A stretch of 27,037 nucleotides of DNA from Entamoeba histolytica HM-1:IMSS (taxonomy: Eukaryota; Evosea; Mastigamoebida; Endamoebidae): positions 1 to 27,037 of the forward strand of contig NW_001915081.1 of the NCBI RefSeq assembly GCF_000208925.1. The letters are read 5' to 3'. A model generated the notes under the pieces. That model had not been told where the DNA came from and ran no database searches. It saw only the letters and a program-made list of their open reading frames with translations. A program made the position numbers and the translations under genes. Shown piece after piece: positions 10,277 through 21,370 of the stretch (its first letter is position 1; each line of letters begins with the position of its first letter).

Positions 10277-11282
10277 GGCAACGAAAATGGAAGTAATAGA
10301 AAAAAGAAGAAGAAAGAATAAAAAGAAAGTATAATAAAGAAAATAAAAAGTAATAAAACAAAGTTGTAATAAAAGAAGAAAAAAAAAGAATGAAATAAAA
10401 AGTGTGTTTTTATTGTAAAAAAATAGAAATATGAAATAAAAGTGTCTAATTTAATGATGTAAAATAATTAACAATATTTTATTAATGAAAAATATTTTAT
10501 TATTTTTTATGTTTATTATTTATATGTATAACTTTATTATGATGATTATTATATAATCATTCATATGTGTTATGTTATTATTATAACATGTAATATATAA
10601 TAAAATATAAATGAAAATGATATGAATATATGATATAGATTGAATATAAAAACAAAAGAATAATAAGAATAAATGATAAATAAATATAGAAATGATAATC
10701 AATGATATAATAATAAAATCAAAGTATAAAATATAAAATTAATATTAATATAAAACAAAAGAGAATAAATATAAATTGAAAATAGATATAATTGATAATA
10801 ATATAAAAATGATAAAGATGAATATTCAAATAATAAAATACATTTAAATATAAAAGAATATAAATAAGAAATCTAAATAATATAAACATAAAAAACATAA
10901 AATAAGAATAATATAATAATATATAGATAATAAGAAGAATAAAATGATATAAATAATATAAACAGAGAAATAAATATATAAAAATACTATAGATAAATAA
11001 CATATAAATAAAAGAATAAAAATAATAAAAATAAATATGATTCATCAAATAATCTATTTCATTAATATTTCATACAAAATAAATATAAATGATTATAAAA
11101 TATAAACATAAATATTTACAGATTGTGTATTTATCATTTTTTTTTTATTTTTTTATTTTTTTATTTTTTTTTTATGAGTAAAATATAATAAGTGGAAAAA
11201 TCTATGGATGCAAATTTTTTTGCATCTTTTTTCTTTTTTGTAAATTATTTAGATGCATTATTTCTTTGCTAATTTTCATGCC
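10277..11282 (+). mobile_element. ~1.0 kb putative non-autonomous TIR element, copy B
   Basis: This is in the same orientation as copy C (18455-19506) and diverged from it with many small changes. It begins GGCAACGAAAAT and ends TTTGCTAATTTTCATGCC, so its ends are imperfect inverted repeats. Unlike copies A and C, it is followed by unrelated sequence at 11283, which fixes the right boundary. AACAA occurs on both sides (10270-10274 and 11283-11287), a weak hint of a target duplication. Internal landmarks shared by all copies include AAAAGTGTCTAATTTA and a GATGCAAAT / ATTTGCATC pair near the ends. It has no coding capacity. Confidence 0.65.
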
Positions 11283-12599
11283 AACAACCAATGTATCGAA
11301 GAAGTTTGTTCTAATTGAATGATAATAAAAATGATAATAAACATAGGCATAGTGATTATTTGACTAATCATAATAATTCTCTAATTGAAGAAAGGTTAAT
11401 GTAATTTTTAATAGAATAAATTCATAATAAACACAATAAAAATGAATGAAGAAAAAGAAATGAAATAATGTGTATAAATCAGAAAATCAACAATGAATAT
11501 ACTATAGAATTACAATTAAATATGATTTTACAAATATACTGTTTTAATTCTAATTTCATACATACCTAATTCAATAAGATGGCGAATAATATGAAAAGAA
11601 TATAATACAATGAAATTAATTCATGTTATTCATCACTATGAATTAGAAATAATAATAAGAAGAAGAGTAATGATAGAGAAAATAATGAAACAATTTATTG
11701 AATTATCCAAGAATAGTTATAAATGGATATAAATAATACCAATAATTGAAATATGAAATTAAATTATTGAAAATGAGATAAAAGGAATAAATAATATAAA
11801 GGTAACAAAGAAATATAACAATATTTTATACAATGATATATGAATAAATCTAAAAGTTTTAATTAGAAATAACCAGATGATTTAACAATTAAACAGTTAA
11901 AAAGAATGTAACAAGAGAGTAATATACTAACAGAATAATATTTGTAAATATACTTTAATATTTTGAAACAAATAATGAAGTAATATATTTTTTAAATAAT
12001 AAAACCATTAACAAGAATAAAAATGTATTAAATAACAAAAATTCATATAAATATTAATAATAGTATAATGAATTAATGATATTAGAATAATTATATTATT
12101 ATATTTATAATACAATATTGATGAATGGGATTCTATATAATGTTGTATTGTTTTATTAATTCAATTGGATTTGAATAATATTCTTGTATAGTAATAAACA
12201 ATAAGAAATAAATAAAACATCAAATAAATTATAATTAAAATATAAATAATAAGCATTAATCTAAATAAAGTATTAAAAATAAATGAACAAACACAATCCC
12301 AAGCCAATTTAATAAATATTAAAATCAATACAAACAATACAATAACATAATAATAAATATTCATAAATAACTCAATAATCATAAAAATGTTAATACATTC
12401 AAATATTCATTGTTTAAAAAAATATAAAATGTAAAATAATACTATGATATTTACAATAAAGAAACTACCAATAATTAACTTAGGTACTACAACAGAAATG
12501 ATTGATTGAATAAATAATTTCTTTAAAATAAAATATTTTTATAAATATTTTTAAAAAAAAGCAAAATAAAAAACAAAAAAGGGTTAAAATGTGTTTCAG
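11283..12599. other. AT-rich spacer upstream of the two-gene island
   Basis: Low-complexity A/T sequence has stops in all frames. The only longer open frame (12161-12382, minus) is a Phe/Ile/Tyr run without features. No gene was recognised. Confidence 0.6.
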
Positions 12600-12608
12600 A
12601 AAAATTCA
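12600..12608 (+). promoter_or_regulatory. Initiator-like AAAAATTCA
   Basis: This matches the published Entamoeba histolytica initiator consensus AAAAATTCA exactly. It lies 66 nt before the ATG at 12675, rather further than usual for the very short 5' UTRs of the genus. GGGTTAAAATG at 12581-12591 could be the TATA-like element. Confidence 0.45.
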
Positions 12609-12674
12609 CAAAAAGAGAAAAACCAAAAAGAAAGACAAAAAAAGAAAATGAGATCAAAATTGTTTTAAAAAGCA

Positions 12675-13508
12675 ATGACAGAAGCAAAAGAAGTAAATAT
12701 CCAAATAATGAATGTGATAGATGCTCCCACAGAACAACAAAATCTCAGTGAAAATAATGCAGTGACGACTAACCATCAACCAGAGAATGTAATGCTTTTA
12801 GGAGAAAATCAAGTTGAAGAACATCAAATGGAAGCAGCACAACCAGAAGAACAACACCATGAAGAAGAACATCCACTTGAAGGACATCATGAAGAAGAAG
12901 AAGATAAATTAGATTTATTAACATCAGGGTCTCTTTTTGATGATCCTAAAACTGCAGGATTTAGAAAGACAAGAAATTATCAAACTGAACAACAGTCAGT
13001 TTTTATTGCATTATTAAGTATGGTTTATACTATTGTTATTGACCATCCAAGAAAAAGAAGTAAAATTACATTACCATTTTTTAATGTAATTCGTATTTCT
13101 ACTGAAAAAGAAGTTGTTGAAATAAAAGAAATTATGTCAACTAAATTACAACAACTTCATGATGAAGATATTGCTCATGGATGTAGTGAAAAAACAGCAA
13201 CAAGAAGACAAGAAGTATATAGAGTATCAGAACAACTTCATATATTAATGAATTTATTAAGAGATGTTGGATTTGAAATTGAATCAAAAAAAACTACTGG
13301 AAATAAAGGAAATCAAAAAGAAACTGCAAGAAAAATTAAATATAATAATTTTACATTTGATAAAGAATTTATTGAAGAAAGAGGTAATTTAATAAATGAA
13401 TTATTAATAAAAAGACTTGAATCAATTCCAAAATCAAGTGATTTATCAATTGAATGTGGTGATTCAGAAATAGCAAATATATTGAAAATGGGAAGTCTTA
13501 AAAATTAA
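12675..13508 (+). CDS. Unrecognised protein with acidic His-rich N-terminus
   Basis: The protein has 277 residues in an intact frame. Residues about 45-78 are a low-complexity Glu/His/Gln stretch with repeated HHEEE and EEHP-like units, which could bind metal or simply be disordered. From about residue 80 the sequence is of normal complexity and appears to be the folded part: a hydrophobic segment at 109-122 (too short and too polar in context for a confident membrane helix), HPRKRSK at 124-130 (a possible nuclear-import signal), two likely helices around 144-200, and a Lys/Asn-rich linker at 204-220. I do not recognise the family and assign no function. It lies 81 nt upstream of the Cys-rich gene on the same strand, with its own initiator-like element. 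An N-terminal acidic region plus a basic patch would suit a nuclear protein, but this is only inference. Confidence 0.85.
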   Translation: MTEAKEVNIQIMNVIDAPTEQQNLSENNAVTTNHQPENVMLLGENQVEEHQMEAAQPEEQHHEEEHPLEGHHEEEEDKLDLLTSGSLFDDPKTAGFRKTRNYQTEQQSVFIALLSMVYTIVIDHPRKRSKITLPFFNVIRISTEKEVVEIKEIMSTKLQQLHDEDIAHGCSEKTATRRQEVYRVSEQLHILMNLLRDVGFEIESKKTTGNKGNQKETARKIKYNNFTFDKEFIEERGNLINELLIKRLESIPKSSDLSIECGDSEIANILKMGSLKN

Positions 13509-13589
13509 TTTCATTTTTTTTATTTTTGTTTTTTTGTATTTTGTTTTGATTCATCTTTTAAAAAAAACCCTTCAATTTCTTATTTTTTT
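13509..13589 (+). promoter_or_regulatory. Short intergenic stretch between co-oriented genes
   Basis: These 81 bases begin with a long T-rich run after the TAA, as expected for an Entamoeba 3' end, and then have TCTTTTAAAAA about 35 nt before the next ATG as a TATA-like candidate. This suggests separate transcripts packed tightly rather than an operon. Confidence 0.35.
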
Positions 13590-14120
13590 ATGAAACCAAC
13601 AAGTAGACTTGTTTATGAAGAAACAACTACGAGAGTTCGCGTTAATAAAATTCTTTATTCTAAATTAAATACTCTTAGAAAACAATTGGGTAATTTAACT
13701 CTTAATCAATTAATTGAACTTCTTTATCATGATTTTAATGAAAATATTTTACATCACCATGTCTGTACTCATCTTCAACATTTGTGTTGTAATGAAGATC
13801 ATAAATGTAGTCCACAATGTAATTGTTATAAAACTGGAAGATGTATTACTTCTTGTCCTTGTTATTTTACTTGTTATTATTTCACTGAAAGTATTACACG
13901 TCTTTATCCATGTCAATGTTCTAAAGGTCATTGTTGTTGTAATCATATTTCATGTATTCCTGGATTATGTGGATGTCATGACGGTTGTTGGTGTTGGAAA
14001 CATATCAATCAATTAGAAAATGAAGGTTGTAAAACTATTAAATACTCTGAAGAAGTAAAAAATAAATTAACAACTATTTATCAAAATGATACGTCTCAAC
14101 TTTTTATTAATAAATTATAA
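13590..14120 (+). CDS. Putative ribbon-helix-helix / Cys-rich CXC-like DNA-binding protein
   Basis: The protein has 176 residues in an intact frame. Residues 13-49 fit a ribbon-helix-helix (MetJ/Arc/CopG) fold: strand TTRVRV, helix NKILYSKLNTLRKQLG, turn, then helix TLNQLIELLYHDF, with hydrophobic residues in the expected places. Residues 59-147 hold 21 cysteines. Two clusters stand out: CNCYKTGRCITSCPC (79-91 region, CxCx5Cx3CxC) and CQCSKGHCCCN...CGCHDGCWCW (108-136). The spacing recalls zinc clusters of the CXC type (tesmin/TSO1, EZH2, MSL2) without matching any one exactly. The C-terminus (148-176) is polar. No signal peptide is present, so it is probably not a secreted Cys-rich surface protein. 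A zinc-containing DNA-binding protein is inferred; the RHH call rests on pattern alone. Confidence 0.8.
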   Translation: MKPTSRLVYEETTTRVRVNKILYSKLNTLRKQLGNLTLNQLIELLYHDFNENILHHHVCTHLQHLCCNEDHKCSPQCNCYKTGRCITSCPCYFTCYYFTESITRLYPCQCSKGHCCCNHISCIPGLCGCHDGCWCWKHINQLENEGCKTIKYSEEVKNKLTTIYQNDTSQLFINKL

Positions 14121-17100
14121 AACAAATGAATAACAGAAAATATGTCAAATTCAAATTCCATTCTTTTATAAAAAATATCCAAAATAAATTCATTTTAAAT
14201 CATCTTTATTATTTACAAAAAAACAAATTTCAATTATAAAGGTTATTTTGGAAGTACGAATAAATTTGTATTTCTTGTTATCATTAAATTACTTTTAATT
14301 TTTAATGATTATCTTATATTAAAGAATAAGAAATATTCAAAATACTTGACTCTTTTAATTTAGCTTTGTTGTAGTTTTTTTTTGTCATATTTTTCTTGAA
14401 GTTTTATTATAATATTCTTAAATAATTTTTATTTTAAGTTGAATATATAAACAGTGAATAACATCTACAAAATTGAATTAATTTGGCATATTAGAATATC
14501 TTATTTATATTCTAATTTTTACATAATAAATTAAAGTTTAACTAAAATTGAATAATCTTAAATGAATATCAAAATGACAAATGGATAATAAATTAATAAT
14601 ATATGTAGGACTAATATACACCCAATATTACTTAGTTATTTTTCTTCTTAAATTATATATAAAAATTATTTCCAATAATAATTCAATATGTCTAAAATTA
14701 ATTATTATTTTTTTAGATTTTAATGAATGTTGTTTTGTTGTTTGTGTTTAAAAAGAGTAATTTATGAAATTTATTTCATAAAATATATTAGTCATATTTT
14801 TGTTTGAAATTATAATAAATTATTTACTTTAAAAGTCAGTATAACGGCATAATTAATAGGATAAATAAAAGTTTTGAAGTATTATTTTTCTGTAACATCA
14901 CAATTAAAGTTAGAGGTTAATTTCAATGAAAGAAGTATTATAAATCTTAATTTACATATATAATTATTCTTCATGATGGAGAGAAAAAAAAACAAGTAAT
15001 CAAAAGAAATAAAAATCATTAAAGTGATTAAGAACAATGTAAATACAAAATAAAGCAATTGTTCATAATCAAAGAATAACAAAAATTTATAAAAAGGTTT
15101 AGTTTATTGTGTTGAAAAAATACAAGAATACTCATTCAGTCATAATAATATTCTTAATAAAATGTTTATTCATGTGTTTTTGATAAAAAAAGAATTTTAA
15201 AATATCACAAAGCATAAAAATAATTTAGTTCAAACAATTAAAAATGATTATTCAATGTTATTGAAATAATTATATAAATCAAAATAAATAAGGGAAATGA
15301 ATATGTCGTTTTTTCATATTGAAATAATTACAGTAGTTGACTGAGATCTAGTTAATGTTAATATTATAAATAAAATAATAAAAATGTTGTAATGATAATG
15401 AATATTTCATTTAAATGAAATAAAATATATTTTTTTCATTTTTCTTCTTTTTCTTCTTTTAAATTGTGTTATTGTATTTTATTGTTATATTATCTTTATT
15501 TAATTAATAAAATAAAATGAAGATAATCTTTTTATTTTTTTATTCTTTTGTTTTTATGTTAGTTTGTATGTTTATTTTATTTTGTTTATTAAAAGTATTT
15601 ATTGATAAATCAGACTTTAATTTATTCTATTTCATATTTGTGAATAAGTTCATTTCATTTTATTGTTTAGTTGTGTTAATTGATTAATGTATGAGACAGT
15701 ATTAATTCAATTTTTCATTGTTTATTATTGCTGTATAATTTAAATTGACACTTACTTTCATATTTTTGATTATACAATATGATAATACAAAATATAGAGT
15801 GTTTAAAAGAAGATTTAATTAATTGATGATTAATGTTTGAATCGATTGTTTTTAGGATATTTTTCATTAGTTTAACTTGTGTTGCTCAATGTATTTTTCA
15901 TGTTTATTGTTTAATGAAATGAGAATTATCAGATGAATTGTTAATTGTGTCAATTAAATTATACAAAAACCTTTATTGATATTCAAATGTATATTGTCTA
16001 TTTCATTATCAGATTTATCTACATTTTGAAATAATAAATGATGAAATTGTACTTAATTAGTTAAATTCATATTGTTCATTCTTATTTCTAATTGAATAGA
16101 TACTACAGAAGCAAATTATTTAAAGTGTATGAGTAATATAACAATGAATATCAATAATGTGATAAACATGTTAAATAATGAAATATCAATGCTTCATTCA
16201 AATTATTCGTTTTTATTAATATTTTTTATTAATAATTTTTGACGTTTATCATAACAACAATTAATTCATTTATCAATAATGTATTTAATGACTTTATTTA
16301 ACACTACATCATAAATATATATATTAAATGAATTGAATAGTGTTCAATAAGAATGGAATATAATAATAAATTATAATATTTATTGAGAAATGCACTATCA
16401 AATTTTATACAGTGTGTTATAAATTTCAGAATAAATAAAATCATAATCACAATACATTTCATAACCACGATTTGTGATGATAATAATATTCGTTGTTTTG
16501 TAATTCTATGTTCATACAAATAAATTTTTATTGAAAATTTATCTTCACGCTCATTGAAACATATTACAACATCATTAAATATTAATTTGTATTTAAAACA
16601 ATACAAAATGATGATAAAACAATATGAATATTGAAATTTTTATTATAATTAATATTGACTCATTGCATATTATTTGATAACAAGAATATGCAAAACAAGA
16701 AAGTGTATTAATGATAATTAAATCATTGACTAATGATGTTAATATATTGTTTCATATTTAATAATTCAATATTAATGACTTAGAAATTGATATTTTAGAA
16801 ATAACAATTTATTTTATTAAATTCATTAAATACAATTCATTTCTTTATTTTTCATTTACATTTCTTTATTTATCTTTATCTTTATCTTTTATTACAATTC
16901 AATATTTTCAATGCATTATATGAAATAATAATTTATTTGATATTTAATAATCATAAAATAAATTTGCTCAAACATTATTTTAAATGAAGAAATTATTTTG
17001 AACATTACAATAATAAAATAAATAATGAATAATAAACAACATTTCATTTAAATGTAATAGACTAGAATGATAAAATCATTTTAATTTAATAATTACCTAA

Positions 17101-17509
17101 TAAGAACAAGATGTATTTATGTTTAGTGAATAAAAGTATGACGTTGATAAAGAATAAAAGTTGTTAAAGATAAGAAATAGAGAAATGAAATAATTCGTTA
17201 TTACTCAAAATAATAAATAACAAGAAAAATATATATCTAAACATAAAAAGATGATTTTCTTTTTTTATTAAAAGAAAATAATAAAATAATAATAGTTATT
17301 TTCAAAGAAGATTTTTCTTCCATTTTATATTTTACTTTCTATACTGTAATTTATAATTTATAATTTATAATTATATAAATGCTAATTGGATTAATAAAAA
17401 AATAAAAATACACGCTTATCCAATTAGTTTGATTTATAAATAAAATCCATGTATCTGATTTTGAATTAAATAATTTTTTAAAGAAATGAATTACTCTTTT
17501 AAGCGTTTT
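14121..17509. other. 3.4 kb AT-rich non-coding region
   Basis: Stops are frequent in all six frames. The open frames at 14882-15082 and 16304-16606 (minus) have no domain features or biased composition suggesting a gene. A small tandem repeat of ATAATTT lies at about 17347-17372. No tRNA-like B box, snRNA-like or other RNA gene was recognised by eye. Confidence 0.6.
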
Positions 17510-17890
17510 TCATCCATCTATTTTATTCTTTTTTGATTTTTCCACTTCTTCTTTTATAACTTCCACAAACACTATACTACCTTTGCTTATTGTTTCTACC
17601 ACTATTTCTATTATTGTAATTTCATCTATATAGTCATAGTCAATATCATTATTATAGTTATAGTCATTTTCTGATATCCTTCATACCATTCAATTGTCAG
17701 TCATTTTGGTTGACAACCGATATCTAAATAGACAGCTAAAGAAATTCTATATGGTGTTATCACTCATTTTTATTTCTTCTGTTTTTAAACACTATTTTTA
17801 TTTTTTGTTTTCTTTTTGGTAGTTGATATTATTGTTATTTTCATCCTAACATTTTTTATTAGTTTTTTCTGCAATTTCTTTGTTTATACT
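17510..17890 (-). pseudogene. Decayed coding sequence, minus strand
   Basis: Normal-complexity peptide sequence can be read in two frames. From about 17770 downward it reads PYRISLAVYLDIGCQPK, stop, LTIEWYEGYQKM. In a second frame 56 codons are open from 17680 to the TGA at 17512-17510, including IDEITIIEIVVETISKGSIV. The join implies one frameshift near 17660. Further upstream a Lys/Thr-rich stretch with three stops continues to about 17890. The family was not recognised. Trp-like positions read as TGA, consistent with decay. Confidence 0.5.
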
Positions 17891-18001
17891 CTTTACCAAT
17901 CCATGATATACAACAAATTTTAATGCCATGGCTATTGTGTAAAACCTTAGTGTGTTGTAAAGAAAAGCAAACAAGACATAGAAATCCAACGTCATACAAT
18001 A

Positions 18002-18320
18002 AAAAAGAAATGTCAATAGCAATAAATGGCAAAGAAATTATAATAATAAAGGTAAACAATACACCAAGGAAAAAGGGTTTAGAAGAAAGACACAAAGAAA
18101 AACAAATAAGAAACAAGGTAAATACAATAATAATAAAGATTATACAAATAACAAATATAAATGAATAACAATAAATGATATACAAGAAAGAATAAAAAGA
18201 ATAACAAGTGAATGGAAAAAGGAGAATATGAAGAAATACCCAAGAAGTAAGAAAATAAAAGAAAAAGAATGTATGATATTCTTCAAGAAGTATATTCAAT
18301 CAAAAAGAAAAGATAATTGA
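18002..18320 (+). pseudogene. Decayed basic coding sequence, plus strand
   Basis: One frame is open for about 106 codons with a single internal TGA at 18162-18164, ending at TGA 18318-18320. Its first part is Lys/Asn/Gln-rich (GKQYTKEKGFRRKTQRKTNK). The second reads ITINDIQERIKRITSEW, then KEKECMIFFKKYIQSKRK. After the stop, charged sequence continues in other frames to about 18450, where TIR element copy C begins. It may be the 5' part of the gene whose 3' part lies at 19505-20053, split by that element. No family was recognised. Confidence 0.45.
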
Positions 18321-18454
18321 AAAAACTAAAGAAAATTAAAGAAAATACAAAATACATTGAAGAAAATACATTAAAATAATTGAAGAAGAAATTAAAAGCA
18401 AAAGCAAGGAAATGAAAGATGTAAAATTTCAATAACAATAAAGAACAAAGAAAG

Positions 18455-19506
18455 GTCAACGAAAAAAGCAAATAATTGAAAAAGAAGAGAATGAATGATA
18501 TAAAAGAATAAAAAGAAAGAATAAAAAGAAAGAATAAAAGTAGAAAGGAGAGAATATAAAAATAAAGAAGATAAAGAGTAATAAAACAAAAGAGATGATA
18601 AAAGAAGGAAAGAATGGAAAAATAAAGGATGCAAATTGTAGTGCAACAAATAGAAATATTCAATAAAAGTGTCTAATTTATTTATGTAAAATATTTAGCA
18701 ACATTTTATTAATGAAAAATATTTTATTATTTTTTATGTTTATTATTTATATGTATATAATTTCATCATGATATTTATTTTATATTAAAACATAAATGTT
18801 ATGTTATTATAAAATGTAATATGTAATAAATATAAATGAAAATGATATTAATATATGATATAGAATATAAAACAAAAGAATAATAAGAATAAATGATAAA
18901 TAAAACGAGAAATGATAATAAATGATATAATAATAAAATCAAAGTATAAAATATAAAATATAATATAAATCAAAACAGAATAAATATAAAATGAAAATAG
19001 ATATAAATGATAATAATATAAAAATGATAAAGATGAATAAACAAATAATAAAATACATCTAAATAGAAAAGAACAACAAGAAGAAATTCTAAAGAATATA
19101 AATAGAAGAATAATATAATAATAAGAATATAATAATATAGAGATAAACAGATGATATAAATAATATAATTAGAGAAATAAGTATAAAAAGAAAAAAATAA
19201 ATATATAAAAATAAGCTACATAAATAACATAATCATAAAAGAATATAAATAAAAGAATAAAAATAAATATGATTCATCAAATCATCTATTTCATTAATAT
19301 TTCATACAAAATATAAATGATTATAAAAGATAAACATAAATATTTACATATTCTGTGTATTTATCATACTTTTTTATTTATTTTTATTTTTTTATTTAAG
19401 AGCAAAATATAATAAATGGAAAATTCTATGGATGCAAATTATTTTACATCTTTTTTCTTTTTTGTAAATTATTTAGATGCATTATTTCTTTGCTAATTTT
19501 CTTGAC
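18455..19506 (+). mobile_element. ~1.05 kb putative non-autonomous TIR element, copy C
   Basis: This starts GTCAACGAAAAAAGCAAATAAT and ends CTTTGCTAATTTTCTTGAC, imperfect inverted repeats of about 20 bases. It is homologous to 730-1775 (inverted) and 10277-11282 (direct). An internal short tandem repeat, GAATAAAAAGAAA in about three units, lies at 18500-18540. AGAACAA on the left (18441-18447) and AGAATAA on the right (19507-19513) may be a decayed target duplication. It sits between two pieces of decayed coding sequence. No coding capacity is apparent. Confidence 0.62.
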
Positions 19507-20053
19507 AGAATAAAAGTATTCAAATTATCTGTAGATTGGCAATTTTCTGATATAATGAATGATGAATATATTAATTTTCTAAGATTAAATTGAAGTGGTG
19601 AAGAAAAAGAGAAGTTATTTAAATGAATATCTAAGCACCAGAAACTGTTGAAATGAGAAAATAAAGAAAGGTAACATCAATTTGAGATAAATGGAAATGA
19701 ATGTTATTTTATACATTCAGTTCAATTTGAATACTTGAAAGAATAATAATAAATGAAAAGATGGTGATGAAAAGATACATGATATTTCAGACAAATATAT
19801 TGTTCGGTATAATAATGAGAATTGAAGCAATTGATGTGATTGAGGAATTGGTTCAAATATTTATAATTATAATATAAGTAATGGAATTACTAAAGAAAGT
19901 GATTAATTATACACTGAAATGGATTATACATGTAGAACTGATGCAGTTCAATTTGTTAAAATCAAGAATTATAAGATAGTTACAAGAAATAATGAAATTA
20001 TAGTTAAACCAATATTTTCACAATGTCTTGTTGATTTTTCAATTGATGAATAA
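19505..20053 (+). pseudogene. Broken gene remnant, right-arm copy
   Basis: From 19504 one frame reads DRIKVFKLSVDWQFSDIMND and onward through TGA stops at likely tryptophan positions. A stop-dense stretch lies at about 19740-19843. In a frame one base on, GIGSNIYNYNISNGITKESD, a TAA at 19904-19906, and then 48 open codons (including TDAVQFVKIKNYKIV) run to TAA 20051-20053. The peptide looks like a once-real, Tyr/Asn-rich protein, but I do not recognise it. Its 5' part may be 18002-18450. Confidence 0.55.
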
Positions 20054-20233
20054 TTTGTTAAATTTCAGTTATAAAAGAATTGATGAAATACTGATATTCA
20101 ATTAAGAATAACTTTAATGTTTTGAAATATGAAAATAGTGATATTAGATAATATGTTATTGATATAAAAGAATATTTGATAGTTATTAATTCATTTTGAA
20201 CGAGATTGTTAAGAGAAATATATATACAAATAT
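19505..20233. repeat. Right arm of long inverted repeat (partner 1-729)
   Basis: This is the exact reverse complement of 1-729 as far as compared by eye. It directly adjoins TIR element copy C, as the left arm adjoins copy A. The repeat probably continues beyond the window on the left side, so its true outer end cannot be placed. Confidence 0.93.
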
Positions 20234-20879
20234 TGAATAAAATAAATGTGATGTTACTATTTACATGTTTTATCAAATTAACATTGAATATCTCTGAATA
20301 TTTCACATTTTAATCATTTATTTTTAATAATTTACATTTATTATTATTTGAATAAATCTAATTTTATATAAAATATATTATTTATTATTTAATGATACAA
20401 TAATGAAAATATAATATAATAAGAAGAATATTTGATAATAAAAGTATTTTATTAACACATAATTTCTTTTTATATTTTGATTGACTGTTATTAATGTGTT
20501 TTATGTTTTGAATGAATTATGATTAATGACATTATTTTTATTCATTCTTAATTTATTATTTATTCATTAATTTAATTTCAAATAATATTTCTCATTTATA
20601 TTATAGTCAAATCATTTCTTCTTTAGTTATTCAATTATTGATAAATTATTTAATTGTTGTAATGAAAATAACTAAGAATTTTATTTAAAATGGATATGAA
20701 ATAAATGAAAAGTCGTGTTTTATTAAAAACAATTATATTTAAATCAACAAATAAATAGTTTCAATAAAATACATCAAAAGATTAAGAAAGAAAAATAAAT
20801 AAAGAAAGTGATAAAAAATCTAAGATATCACATAAATAACATGAAATAAATAAAAGTAATTAATTAAGTGTTAATAGAA
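20234..20879. other. AT-rich spacer, nothing recognised
   Basis: This follows the right inverted-repeat arm. It has only short frames and no gene, RNA or repeat that I could identify. Confidence 0.55.
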
Positions 20880-21370
20880 TTTTCATCTATTCTTCCTATT
20901 TTAAGGGAGACTAATCACATCCATTCGCTATTAAAAAAGAATAGTTTCATTGTTTAACTTATCACAAGTTTTTTCTTGGAAATGATAAAAGCACATCTTT
21001 GTTTTATTTCTTCCTATTAAAGTTTTTCAAAATTTTTCTGCTCATTCTTTCTTTTTAATCCTTTGTTTTCTGCTTTAATTTTAAACATTTTCATTTTTTC
21101 TTTATTTTATGAATGAGAGAAGAGAGGATTTCATTACCACTATATAACTATGATTAATTCATTTTAGTCTTAACCATACCTTAACAAATCTTTTTCTTAG
21201 TTAATACCTTCATATATTTCTTAAATTCTTTATTAATAAATACCTATTCTTATATTACAATAAGTAATATTCCACCACAATAAAATGATGCATTTTTGCA
21301 GCACTAACCAATATATTTCTAATTCAAAGACACCATCATAACCAGATAATAATGTGCAGAGCAAAAACAT
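20880..21370 (-). pseudogene. Possible decayed coding sequence, minus strand
   Basis: Minus-strand peptide of mixed composition appears in short frames, for example KIKAENKGLKRKNEQKNFEKL, then two stops, then EEIKQRCAFIISKK (about 21090-20950). Upstream, INKEFKKYMKVLTKKKI lies near 21230-21180. Local GC is higher than in the flanks (for example around 20905-20930 and 21290-21360). The family was not recognised, and a real former gene is only a possibility. Confidence 0.3.

Noticed and set aside
9892..11048. Phe/Tyr/Ile-rich minus-strand frames
   Set aside because: They are antisense to A-rich spacer and repeat DNA, low in complexity, with no conserved motif.
13714..14016. Second open frame overlapping the Cys-rich gene
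   Set aside because: The Cys-rich frame has clear domain structure; the overlapping Val/Ile-rich frame is its shadow.
17347..17372. Short ATAATTT tandem repeat as a satellite
   Set aside because: About three units only; expected by chance in DNA of this composition.
19504..20053. Alternative genetic code, with TGA read as tryptophan
   Set aside because: The intact genes here use TGG for Trp and end with TGA or TAA, and the same remnants also have TAA stops and frameshifts, so decay is the simpler reading.
1..20233. One giant composite transposon bounded by the 1-729 / 19505-20233 arms
   Set aside because: The interior holds unrelated genes, a LINE and long spacer, there is no transposase, and the arm identity stops at an internal element; segmental duplication or conversion fits better.
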